Below, one piece after another: positions 6,802 to 14,730 of a stretch of 64,000 nt of DNA. Source of the DNA: Flectobacillus rivi (lineage in GTDB: Bacteria; Bacteroidota; Bacteroidia; Cytophagales; Spirosomataceae); NCBI RefSeq assembly GCF_030056655.1, contig NZ_JASHIE010000013.1, positions 163,804 through 227,803 of the forward strand. Reading direction: 5' to 3'. The position numbers and the translations under genes were made by a program. A model generated the notes under the pieces. That model saw nothing but the letters and a program-made list of their open reading frames with translations, was not told the DNA's origin and did not search any database. Positions within the stretch are counted from its first letter, which is position 1; every line of letters starts with the position of its first letter.

Positions 6802-8832
6802 CTACCTACTCACAGGCAACCACACACTCATTTCGGTATCGCCACGGTTGGCCCAGGCGAAGTATGGTATCAACGAAACTTTGGTTGTTTGGGTATTGGT
6901 TGAAACAGGACGGTACAACGAATTTTTCCATTGATTATCTATAACCAATTTCACGGAGCCTTCTAATGCTGTAACTTCGGTATTTACAATTTTTTGTTTT
7001 TTAGGAATCCACTGAGTTGTGGTCGGAATTAGGATAGAAGACAGTTTTTGGCTTGAAGGCAAATCTGCTGATTCTAAACAATATACAATTGGACCACGCT
7101 TTACAGCTACCTGATTTCGAGTCTCTTCAACAAGTGGATTGGACTCTAGCAACTGGGTAGGCATAGCCAAACGCAATGTTAGTTTATCGCCTTTTCTCCA
7201 ATTCTGTTTAATTCCAACATATTCACCAATCGTAATAGTTTGATTTAGTTTTTTACCATTGATAAAAATCTCAGCACCAGTTGTCCAACTTGGAATACGT
7301 AAATAAATCGTGTAATTCTGGGTAGGTACTTCTTTCAAATCTAAAGTAATACTGCCTTCCCAAGGGTAATTGGTTTGTTGCTCAATCCACAATTTTTGTC
7401 CGTTTTCCAAGGACGTTCTAAGTGTACTTCCACCATATAGATTGATATACAAACCATCTTTTGCCAAACTATACACATAGTTGTTGACCTCAGCCACAGT
7501 ACGCACTACATTGGGAGGACAACAGTTTGATTTACTGATATAGGGCGAACGACCGCCATGCCAGCGCATCAAGTAAGGAAAATCTTTGGAGGCACTCAAG
7601 GGATTGGTATAGAAGAACTTATTTCCTTCCAAATTAACCCCAGACAAAATACTATTGTACAAAGCCAACTCCATAATATCGGCATATTTAGCCTCGCCAG
7701 TAAGTTGAAGCATACGCCAATTCCAGAGTAAATTTCCAATATTGGCACAAGTTTCGTTATGAGCAGTATGATTTGGTAGCTGATAAGAACGCCCGTAAGC
7801 TTGATGCACTTTTTGTACAGTATCAGGTTTGTAGGCTGTACCATCAGGAGAAACACCATCATACAAGGCTCCACAAGCACCTGTTACATACATTTTATGA
7901 TTAATTACATCGTCCCAAAGGGCATTGAGAGGCGCTAGCAAAGTAGCATCCCCCGTTTCGGCATACACATCTGCCACCCCTGCGAACAAATAGTTGGCAC
8001 GCACCGCATGACCAATTACTTTCGTCATTTTACGAAAAGGAACACGGTCAGAATTATCGTCAGTACCTTCTGATTCACCACGAATCGTAATCAGTTTTTC
8101 GGCTAATGCCAAATAACGAGGCTCCTTGGTAGTTCGATACATTTCGATGATACCCATATAGTGAGATGGACAAATCGCATTGCGAGCCTGTTCAGGAGAT
8201 GCTGTATTGTAAAAACCAATCAAAAAATCTGTCGCCTTTTTGGCAATATTCAATAAGCTTGTTTTTCCAGTGACACGATAATGAATACAAGCAGCCGTCA
8301 TCAAGTGTCCAAAATTATAAGCCTCAAAACTTAGCTTATCATCAAACATTTGCGTTTTTCCACTAGCTTTTTGTTCAATAATCGATTTGGTGTAGATATA
8401 TCCATCGGGCTTTTGCGCTTTACCAATTACCTCAATCGCATGGTCGAGCCATCCCTCCAACTGAGGATCTTTGGTAGAGGCATACATCGCTGCCACCGCT
8501 TCTAAGGTTTTGTAAAAATCTCCATCATGAAAAGAAGGTCCTCTGAAACGCCCTTTAGCCAGACCTGCCGCTACCTCAAAATTGTGAAAGGCATGACAAC
8601 TTGTGGTATCGTTATAGCGATTCCAGAGTGTGGGTACCATCGTATTTTTGCAAACCTCAAATCTATCTGCCCAAAAACCCTTGGTCCAAGACACCGACCC
8701 AATGTCAACACTTTGGAGTTTGGCATACTTACTATTTTGGGTATTAGTCAGCCCTTTGGTCTGTGAAAAAAGCGTTTGAGAAATCAAACCCAAACATCCA
8801 ATTAGTAAGCCTTTTTGTAGGATATTCAACAT
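6802..8832 (-). CDS. GH127-type beta-L-arabinofuranosidase (DUF1680)
   Basis: This is an exported protein of 676 residues (signal ends LFSQ, about residue 24) with an (alpha/alpha)6 barrel and a C-terminal beta domain. GH127 enzymes remove beta-L-arabinofuranose using a Zn2+-bound Cys nucleophile. The metal/catalytic set is visible: Glu360 and Cys362 in HNETCANIGNLLWNW, and Cys437-Cys438 in SNCCPPNVVRTV, at almost the spacing of the characterised Bifidobacterium enzyme. FRGPSFHDGDFYKTLEA and KPDGYIYT are typical barrel motifs. It is the first gene of the leftward operon, with a 273-bp divergent control region upstream and the RLP 93 bp downstream. GH146 is a close alternative family. Product release in the periplasm is inferred from the signal peptide. 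Confidence 0.85.
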   Translation of the reverse strand: MLNILQKGLLIGCLGLISQTLFSQTKGLTNTQNSKYAKLQSVDIGSVSWTKGFWADRFEVCKNTMVPTLWNRYNDTTSCHAFHNFEVAAGLAKGRFRGPSFHDGDFYKTLEAVAAMYASTKDPQLEGWLDHAIEVIGKAQKPDGYIYTKSIIEQKASGKTQMFDDKLSFEAYNFGHLMTAACIHYRVTGKTSLLNIAKKATDFLIGFYNTASPEQARNAICPSHYMGIIEMYRTTKEPRYLALAEKLITIRGESEGTDDNSDRVPFRKMTKVIGHAVRANYLFAGVADVYAETGDATLLAPLNALWDDVINHKMYVTGACGALYDGVSPDGTAYKPDTVQKVHQAYGRSYQLPNHTAHNETCANIGNLLWNWRMLQLTGEAKYADIMELALYNSILSGVNLEGNKFFYTNPLSASKDFPYLMRWHGGRSPYISKSNCCPPNVVRTVAEVNNYVYSLAKDGLYINLYGGSTLRTSLENGQKLWIEQQTNYPWEGSITLDLKEVPTQNYTIYLRIPSWTTGAEIFINGKKLNQTITIGEYVGIKQNWRKGDKLTLRLAMPTQLLESNPLVEETRNQVAVKRGPIVYCLESADLPSSQKLSSILIPTTTQWIPKKQKIVNTEVTALEGSVKLVIDNQWKNSLYRPVSTNTQTTKVSLIPYFAWANRGDTEMSVWLPVSR

Positions 8833-8883
8833 AGTTTAGAAGACGTATATTTTTGGAATATATAAAATCTTATCATCGGTCAA

Positions 8884-8891
8884 CAAAGGTA
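8884..8891 (-). promoter_or_regulatory. Candidate -7 box (TACCTTTG) for the leftward operon
   Basis: Read leftward, TACCTTTG matches the Bacteroidota -7 consensus TAnnTTTG, 52 bp before the GH127 start. No clear TTG lies 19-21 nt upstream, as would fit an activator-dependent promoter. Confidence 0.4.
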
Positions 8892-8910
8892 CTAGGCTGT
8901 CAAAGTGTTT

Positions 8911-8945
8911 TTTTGTACCATTTTCTCAAAGTTTTATACCATATT
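8911..8945. promoter_or_regulatory. Direct repeat with 21-bp period: candidate HTCS operator
   Basis: TTTTGTACCATTTT (8911-8924) and TTTTATACCATATT (8932-8945) match at 12 of 14 positions and start exactly 21 bp apart, two helical turns. That geometry suits a dimeric AraC-type DNA-binding domain such as that of the hybrid regulator at 19.5-23.4 kb. The pair lies just upstream of the candidate -7 box in the divergent gap between the two glycosidase gene sets. Confidence 0.5.
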
Positions 8946-9105
8946 GCCTTTCATTTAGTCAATATTTTCTTACTAAGAGCCAATATTGTATCTTGGCATA
9001 GTTGTAAGAAAAAATGTGCAAAAATGAGGTGATTTTTTCAAAGGCTATGATAATATCCTATTAATTTAGAATAAAAGGTTTTTCCTCTATAACAATCTGA
9101 TAGAA

Positions 9106-11442
9106 ATGAAGATAATCAAAAGAATGCTATTTTTAGTTTGCATGTGGAGTATAGGTCTATGCCATCTTTTTGCACAAAATACCCCTTCCAATATCGACCA
9201 ATACAATGTAGTTTGGAATAGTCCGAGTCAACATGCAGGAGAGTCTATGCCTTGTGGTGGCGGAGATATTGGCTTAAATGTATGGGTCGAAAAAGGAGAT
9301 ATTTTCTTTTATATTGCTCGTAGCGGTACTTTTGATCACAATAATGCGGTCCTAAAACTCGGAAGAATGCGTTTAACTGTATCTCCAAATGTATTTGAAA
9401 ACCCTAAGACTTTTACTCAAATACTTAGATTACCATCGGGTGATGTCATCATAGAAGGAAGCAATGGCAAAATCAAAACACAGGTAAAAATTTGGGTTGA
9501 TGTTTTTCATCCCAATATTTATGTAGAAGTCAATAGTAATCAATCAATTTCGGCAAAAGCACAGTATGAAAACTGGCGCTATCAAGACCGTTTGATGAGT
9601 AAAGGCAAAGAAAATAATGCTAATTCCTATAAATGGGCACCACCCCATCAGGTCGTTACACGTAAAGATAGCATTCGCTTTGCCCCTAAAGGAATCCTAT
9701 TTTATCATGACAATGGTGATGAAATCTCAGCTTTTGACGTAGCTATGAAACAACAAGGGTTAGATAGTCTGAAAAAACAGTTTTACAATCCTATCAAAAA
9801 TTTAGTTTTTGGAGGTATCATTTCAGGAAATAACTGGCAACAAGACGGTACTGAGCAAGGGAAATATCGTGATACAGATTTTAAAGCTTGGAAAATCAAA
9901 ACCATAAAATCATCTCGCCAGCAACAATTCATGATCAGTTTGAACACCGAAACGACAAATAGTGTCACTGATTGGGAAAAACACTTATTACATACACAAA
10001 CAGAGGGAGAAAAGAATATGCTAGTGGCTCAAAAGGCTACACAAAATTGGTGGAAAGAGTTTTGGAACAAAAGCTTTATTCATATTACTCCTGACCCAAA
10101 AAATAGTAAAAGCTGGGAGCTCTCTCGCAACTATCAGGTTTTTAGATACCAATTAGCTTGTAATAATTTTGGACAATATCCTACAAAATTCAATGGTGGT
10201 TTGTTCACAGTTGACCCCTATTATACAGATACAACCATGAAATTCACTCCAGATTTTAGAAACTGGGGTGGTGGTACACATACAGCTCAAAATCAGCGTT
10301 TAGTCTATTGGGGATTATTAAAAACTGGCGACTTTGAAGCTATGAAACCTCAATTTGATTTTTATAAAAGAATTCTTCTCAATGCCGAACTACGAACTAA
10401 ATATTATTGGGGACATCAAGGAGCTAGTTTTACAGAACAAATTGAAAATTTTGGTTTACCCAATCCCGCAGAATATGGTTGGAAACGTCCCGCTGGCTAT
10501 GACAAAGGCATGGAATACAATGCTTGGCTCGAATACGAATGGGATACGGCATTGGAGTTTTGTTCCATGATTTTAGAAATGGAACGGTTCACGGGAAAAA
10601 ACATTTCAGAATATATTCCATTAATAGAAAGTTGTCTACGGTTCTTTAATGAACATTATCAATATTTAGCTCAAAAACGAGGTAGTAAAGCTTTGGACGG
10701 CAACAAGCAATTAATCATTTACCCGGGTTCTGGTGCAGAAACTTACAAAATGGCTTATAATCCTAGCTCAACCATTGCAGGATTAAAAACGGTGTTGGAG
10801 CAACTTCTCTCCTCACCTTCTATGGTAGCTGAAAATAAAAAAACTTGGGAAGAAATGCTCCTGAAAATTCCTCCAATGAGTTTCAGACAGTTTGAAAATC
10901 ATGTAACCATCGCTCCTGCCAAAACTTGGGAGCGTATCAATAATGTAGAAAGTCCACAACTTTACCCCGTTTTTCCTTGGAATCGCTATGGGGTCGGAAA
11001 GTCGGGCTTGGACACTGCACGCAATACCTATTTATATGATACAGATGTAATCAAGTTTAGAAGCCATATTGGTTGGAAACAAGATGTGATTTTTGCGGCA
11101 CGCCTTGGGCTAAGAGAAGAAGCCCAAAAGTTGCTATCACTTAAACTACAAAATGCTCCCCGTCGATTCCCTACTTTTTGGGGACCGGGTTACGACTGGA
11201 CACCCGATCATAACTGGGGAGGCTCAGGGATGATTGGACTACAAGAAATGTTATTACAAACCACAGATCAAAAGATATATCTACTCCCAGCATGGCCCAA
11301 AGAATGGGATGTGCATTTCAAACTTCAAGCACCCTACCAGACGAGCGTAGAAGTAGAATGGAAAAATGGCAAACTCGAAAAACTCATTGTTATACCCGAA
11401 TCCCGAAGAGCAGACATTGTAGAAGCTTGGGATTTGAAATAG
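9106..11442 (+). CDS. DUF5703-type exported (alpha/alpha)6 glycosidase-like protein
   Basis: This is an exported protein of 778 residues (signal MKIIKRMLFLVCMWSIGLCH, cleaved near LFAQ). The N-terminal beta domain (about 28-280) has the signature SMPCGGGDIGLNVWVEKGD and FFYIARSGTFDHNNAVLKLG seen in DUF5703 proteins, which are distantly like the start of GH95 enzymes. The rest (about 300-700) is helical and Trp/Tyr-rich, like a six-hairpin barrel, with NYQVFRYQLACNNFGQYPTKFNGG, then PDFRNWGGGTHTAQNQRLVYW and a YPGSGAETYKMAYNPS stretch, followed by a small C-terminal beta domain. A retained catalytic pair cannot be assigned by eye. It is first of the rightward glycosidase genes and diverges from the GH127 gene. 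A terminal-sugar hydrolase of unknown specificity is inferred. Confidence 0.7.
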   Translation: MKIIKRMLFLVCMWSIGLCHLFAQNTPSNIDQYNVVWNSPSQHAGESMPCGGGDIGLNVWVEKGDIFFYIARSGTFDHNNAVLKLGRMRLTVSPNVFENPKTFTQILRLPSGDVIIEGSNGKIKTQVKIWVDVFHPNIYVEVNSNQSISAKAQYENWRYQDRLMSKGKENNANSYKWAPPHQVVTRKDSIRFAPKGILFYHDNGDEISAFDVAMKQQGLDSLKKQFYNPIKNLVFGGIISGNNWQQDGTEQGKYRDTDFKAWKIKTIKSSRQQQFMISLNTETTNSVTDWEKHLLHTQTEGEKNMLVAQKATQNWWKEFWNKSFIHITPDPKNSKSWELSRNYQVFRYQLACNNFGQYPTKFNGGLFTVDPYYTDTTMKFTPDFRNWGGGTHTAQNQRLVYWGLLKTGDFEAMKPQFDFYKRILLNAELRTKYYWGHQGASFTEQIENFGLPNPAEYGWKRPAGYDKGMEYNAWLEYEWDTALEFCSMILEMERFTGKNISEYIPLIESCLRFFNEHYQYLAQKRGSKALDGNKQLIIYPGSGAETYKMAYNPSSTIAGLKTVLEQLLSSPSMVAENKKTWEEMLLKIPPMSFRQFENHVTIAPAKTWERINNVESPQLYPVFPWNRYGVGKSGLDTARNTYLYDTDVIKFRSHIGWKQDVIFAARLGLREEAQKLLSLKLQNAPRRFPTFWGPGYDWTPDHNWGGSGMIGLQEMLLQTTDQKIYLLPAWPKEWDVHFKLQAPYQTSVEVEWKNGKLEKLIVIPESRRADIVEAWDLK

Positions 11443-11613
11443 ATATCTTGATATTTAGTGATTTGTGATTGAGCGATTTAGTGATTATTATTATTTGAAT
11501 TTTCGTGTAATACACAACACTTTGTGTCTAAAATGCTATCATATTAGAATATCATATCAAACTTGAGTCATCCCAAATATTGAAACTAAGATGATTCTAT
11601 AACTTTCCATTAT

Positions 11614-11651
11614 AAAAGCGGTCGAACAAATAATTTTCGACCGCTTTTTTT
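11614..11651 (+). terminator. Intrinsic terminator after the DUF5703 gene
   Basis: A 13-bp stem containing AAGCGGTCGAA and TTCGACCGCTT, with a 9-nt loop, is followed by a run of T. It ends transcription about 200 bp after the DUF5703 stop codon. Confidence 0.85.
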
Positions 11652-11670
11652 GATACGCTAACTCAGCTTA

Positions 11671-11750
11671 AGACGCAAAGCATTGCGTCTCTACAGCAAG
11701 AATACAATATTGAAAATAATCACTCATCCACTCAATCGCAAATCACTAAA
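11671..11750. repeat. Two-block dispersed repeat, inverted copy
   Basis: Block B at 11671-11690 is a palindrome (AGACGCAA, loop AGCA, TTGCGTCT) followed by CTAC. Block A at 11713-11750 is the reverse complement of 47456-47493 with one mismatch over 38 bp. Both copies have the same 16-18 bp gap between A and B, so this is one repeat unit of about 80 bp. Confidence 0.7.
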
Positions 11751-12152
11751 TTTTAAAAAACGCCTATTTTATTGGAAAAAATAGCAATTCAATAAACCCT
11801 TTTAATCCAATTTCGAAGTCAGAATTTATAAAATTTACACCAATGACGCCGTTCGAAACGACCTAAGACAAAATACTCATTTGTCTCATAGAAATGAACA
11901 ATTTTATAACACTATAGAACAGTTTTGCCTAAAAATGACTCAAAATAGCCCTTCTAAATTGTTCATTGAATTGATGATTTGAATAAAAAGCGCAAATTTG
12001 ATACGTTTTGATTAATATTTGAATAGAAACATCAAAGAGAATCCACTTACTTTGTTTCAATAAAATATCAAATAAGTTCAATAAAAATTGAATCGAAAGC
12101 TATTAGCGATATTATTCCCGAATTAATTAACTTAAACGTATTAAAAGAAAAC

Positions 12153-13289
12153 ATGATGAAGTTCAAAGGAGGTTGGTACAAAGGCATTTCATTGGCAGCT
12201 TTAATGATGTGTGCTATATCCAACAACTCAACTGCCCAAGTGCGCAAGGTATGGACAAAAGAGCAGGCAAATGAATGGTATAAAAAACAAAGTTGGCTCG
12301 TCGGTGCAAACTACCTTCCAAAATCGGCTATCAACCAACTTGAAATGTGGCAAGCGGACACTTTTGATACAGAGAATATTGATAAGGAGTTAGGATATGC
12401 TCAGTCGCTAGGTATGAATACGATGCGTGTATTTTTACATGATTTGGCTTATGAAACAGATTCATTAGGATTTTACAAACGCATTGATACATTTTTGAAT
12501 ATCGCCCAAAAGCATAAAATTCGTCCTTTGATTGTAATTTTTGATTCATGCTGGGATCCATTTCCACAAACGGGCAAACAACATGAACCAAAGCCTTATG
12601 TACACAACTCTGGTTGGGTACAAAGTCCAGGACAAAAAGCCTTGCAAGACGAAAGTCAGTATGTACGTTTAGAGAAATACGTTAGAGCTGTCGTAAGTCA
12701 TTATGCAAAAGATAAAAGAATTTTGGGTTGGGACGTATGGAACGAACCAGATAATATGACTGGTCCTTCGTATGAAAGATTAGAAATCAAAAATAAAGTA
12801 GATATTATCACGAAATTGCTCCCTAAAGTTTTTACTTGGGCGCGTGCTGCCAAGCCTACCCAACCACTTACTTCTGGTGTTTGGGCGGGAGATTGGTCTC
12901 AAGATTCAAAATTAAAACCTATCGAAAAAGTACAATTGGAAGAATCGGATGTGATTTCGTTTCACAACTATGATAACCCAAGCATCTTTGAAAGTAGAAT
13001 TAAAGAATTGAGTCGCTATGGAAAACCGATGTTGTGCACCGAATATATGGCTCGTCCCAACGGAAGCACATTTCAAGGTTCATTGCCAATAGCTAAAAAA
13101 TACAAGGTAGCCATGTTCAACTGGGGCTTTGTTTCAGGAAAATCACAGACCATCTACCCTTGGGATAGTTGGACTAAACAATACAATGCTGAGCCTCCAG
13201 TTTGGTTTCATGACATTTTCAGAGAAGATGGAACTCCATACAAACAAGATGAAGTAGACTTTATTAAGTCTATGACACAGAAAAAATAG
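12153..13289 (+). CDS. GH5-like (clan GH-A) glycoside hydrolase
   Basis: This is an exported TIM-barrel hydrolase of 378 residues (signal cleaved near NNSTAQ, residue 29). Clan GH-A catalytic residues are visible: acid/base Glu198 in GWDVWNEPDN at the end of strand 4 and nucleophile Glu297 in PMLCTEYMARP at the end of strand 7. ANYLPKSAINQLEMWQ, TMRVFLHDL (strand 2) and HNY near 271 support the barrel. Relatives are often labelled cellulase-family or 1,4-beta-xylanase, but specificity is not readable; in this set an endo- or exo-enzyme on a plant side chain is expected. It stands alone between a long control region and the GH43 gene 96 bp downstream, with a hairpin in the gap. Confidence 0.8.
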   Translation: MMKFKGGWYKGISLAALMMCAISNNSTAQVRKVWTKEQANEWYKKQSWLVGANYLPKSAINQLEMWQADTFDTENIDKELGYAQSLGMNTMRVFLHDLAYETDSLGFYKRIDTFLNIAQKHKIRPLIVIFDSCWDPFPQTGKQHEPKPYVHNSGWVQSPGQKALQDESQYVRLEKYVRAVVSHYAKDKRILGWDVWNEPDNMTGPSYERLEIKNKVDIITKLLPKVFTWARAAKPTQPLTSGVWAGDWSQDSKLKPIEKVQLEESDVISFHNYDNPSIFESRIKELSRYGKPMLCTEYMARPNGSTFQGSLPIAKKYKVAMFNWGFVSGKSQTIYPWDSWTKQYNAEPPVWFHDIFREDGTPYKQDEVDFIKSMTQKK

Positions 13290-13304
13290 AACCTTGAATA
13301 ATTC

Positions 13305-13330
13305 GTTCCGAGCATATAAATGCTCGGAAC
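13305..13330 (+). terminator. Hairpin between GH5-like and GH43 genes
   Basis: GTTCCGAGCAT and ATGCTCGGAAC form a perfect 11-bp stem with a 4-nt loop. There is no T-run, so it may act as an mRNA 3'-end stabiliser or partial terminator rather than a full stop. Confidence 0.6.
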
Positions 13331-13385
13331 AAACCTTAACTAACCTATTTTAAATAACTGATAATCAAACACTAAACAATATAAG

Positions 13386-14432
13386 GTGAAAAAATTATTA
13401 ACTATAATCCTTGCTTTGGGACTTTGTTCTTGTGGGCAAATGGATGTTTCGGCGCAAAGTCAAGAAACATTCACGAACCCCTTGTTACCCTCCGGAGCTG
13501 ATCCTTACAGTTTTTATAAAGATGGGTATTACTATTACACCCATACGACAGGCAACCGTTTGGTTTTGTGGAAAACGAAAAACATAGCAGAACTAGCAAC
13601 AGCACCCAAGAAAACTATCTGGACACCACCAGTAGGAACGATGTATTCTAAAGAAATCTGGGCGCCAGAAATTCATTTTATTCAAGGAAAATGGTATATG
13701 TATTTTGCTGCGGATGATGGCAAAAATGATAACCATAGAATGTATGTATTAGAAAATGCCTCTGCTGACCCTATGGAAGGTGAGTGGATATTTAAAGGGA
13801 AAGTCGCTGACAAAAATGACAAATGGGCAATTGATGGTGATGTTTTTACCCATAATAATCAGCTCTATATGATATGGTCAGGTTGGGAAGCTGATGTAAA
13901 TGTGCAACAAAACATCTACATCGCTAAAATGAAAAACCCATGGACCATCGATGGTGAGCGAGTTAAAATATCAGGATCTGATTACGATTGGGAAAAGCAC
14001 GGAGATTTGAATGATGCAACCAATCCACCTCATGTCAACGTAAACGAAGGACCTCAATACTTATCTCACGGTAAAAAAGCATTTATCATTTATTCAGCAA
14101 GTGGTTGCTGGACAGACTTTTATGCCTTGGGTATGCTTACTGCAGATGCAAATGCTGATTTATTGAATCCTAACTCATGGAAAAAATCGGCTCAACCTGT
14201 TTTCAAACAATCAGCAGAAAATAAGGTATATGCTCCCGGACATAACTCGTTCTTCAAATCTGCCAATGGCAAAGAAGACTGGATACTTTATCACGCTAAC
14301 CCAGAACCCAATCAAGGTTGTGGAAACCATCGTTCACCAAGAGCTCAAAAGTTTACTTGGAACTCCGATGATACTCCCAACTTTGGAAAACCAGTAAGTA
14401 CACAAACACAGATGCCCTTACCTGCAAAGTAA
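13386..14432 (+). CDS. GH43 family exo-arabinosidase-like enzyme
   Basis: This is an exported, probably lipidated protein of 348 residues (MKKLLTIILALGLCSC, lipobox Cys14 or 16). The start is a GTG; no ATG in frame gives a signal peptide. GH43 catalytic residues are readable: Asp39 in PSGADPYSF (base), Asp150 in WAIDGDVF (pKa modulator) and Glu221 in VNEGPQYL (acid), plus KEIWAPEIHFIQGKWYMYF near 90. GH43 enzymes with this GADPY start are often alpha-L-arabinofuranosidases. It follows the GH5-like gene and precedes a second GH127-type gene, which fits removal of arabinose side chains. A hairpin follows at 14460. Confidence 0.85.
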   Translation: MKKLLTIILALGLCSCGQMDVSAQSQETFTNPLLPSGADPYSFYKDGYYYYTHTTGNRLVLWKTKNIAELATAPKKTIWTPPVGTMYSKEIWAPEIHFIQGKWYMYFAADDGKNDNHRMYVLENASADPMEGEWIFKGKVADKNDKWAIDGDVFTHNNQLYMIWSGWEADVNVQQNIYIAKMKNPWTIDGERVKISGSDYDWEKHGDLNDATNPPHVNVNEGPQYLSHGKKAFIIYSASGCWTDFYALGMLTADANADLLNPNSWKKSAQPVFKQSAENKVYAPGHNSFFKSANGKEDWILYHANPEPNQGCGNHRSPRAQKFTWNSDDTPNFGKPVSTQTQMPLPAK

Positions 14433-14459
14433 GCATTTGGCGACTTTGAGTATCACTGA

Positions 14460-14486
14460 AATTGTGCAATTGACTTATGCACAATT
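14460..14486 (+). terminator. Hairpin after the GH43 gene
   Basis: AATTGTGCA and TGCACAATT form a 9-bp perfect stem with a 9-nt loop 28 bp after the GH43 stop. There is no T-run, so termination is possible but not certain. The remaining sequence to 14730 shows no gene; a GC-richer CTCGGGG direct repeat sits at 14533-14557. Confidence 0.5.
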
Positions 14487-14730
14487 GCGGTTACCCAAAT
14501 CGTAAATTATTCCAATTTTCTATGAGAACGCCTCGGGGGTGTCATGCCCTCGGGGTTATTTTAAAGTTATCTACTAATCTGTTTTCTTAACATTACCATC
14601 TGCTCGATGGGTAATTTAGAAGTGTAAAATTTAGAAAAGTACAAATCAAGTTTTATAAAACCTTGGTGATTAACATTTTGCATCCAATATATTTACTGGT
14701 ACTGAAACAAATACTAGATAACTATTAACT

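Larger units (their letters stand above)
11443..12152. other. 710-bp intergenic region with terminator and dispersed repeats
   Basis: I see no gene here. It holds a copy of the TTTAGTGATTTG repeat (11454-11490), a strong hairpin terminator (11614-11651), an inverted repeat composite (11671-11750) and an AT-rich segment from 11760 that must contain the promoter of the GH5-like gene. CTCAAAATAGCC and TAAATTGTTCATT strings at 11940-11970 recur upstream of the hybrid regulator (19342-19395) and may be shared control sites. Confidence 0.6.
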
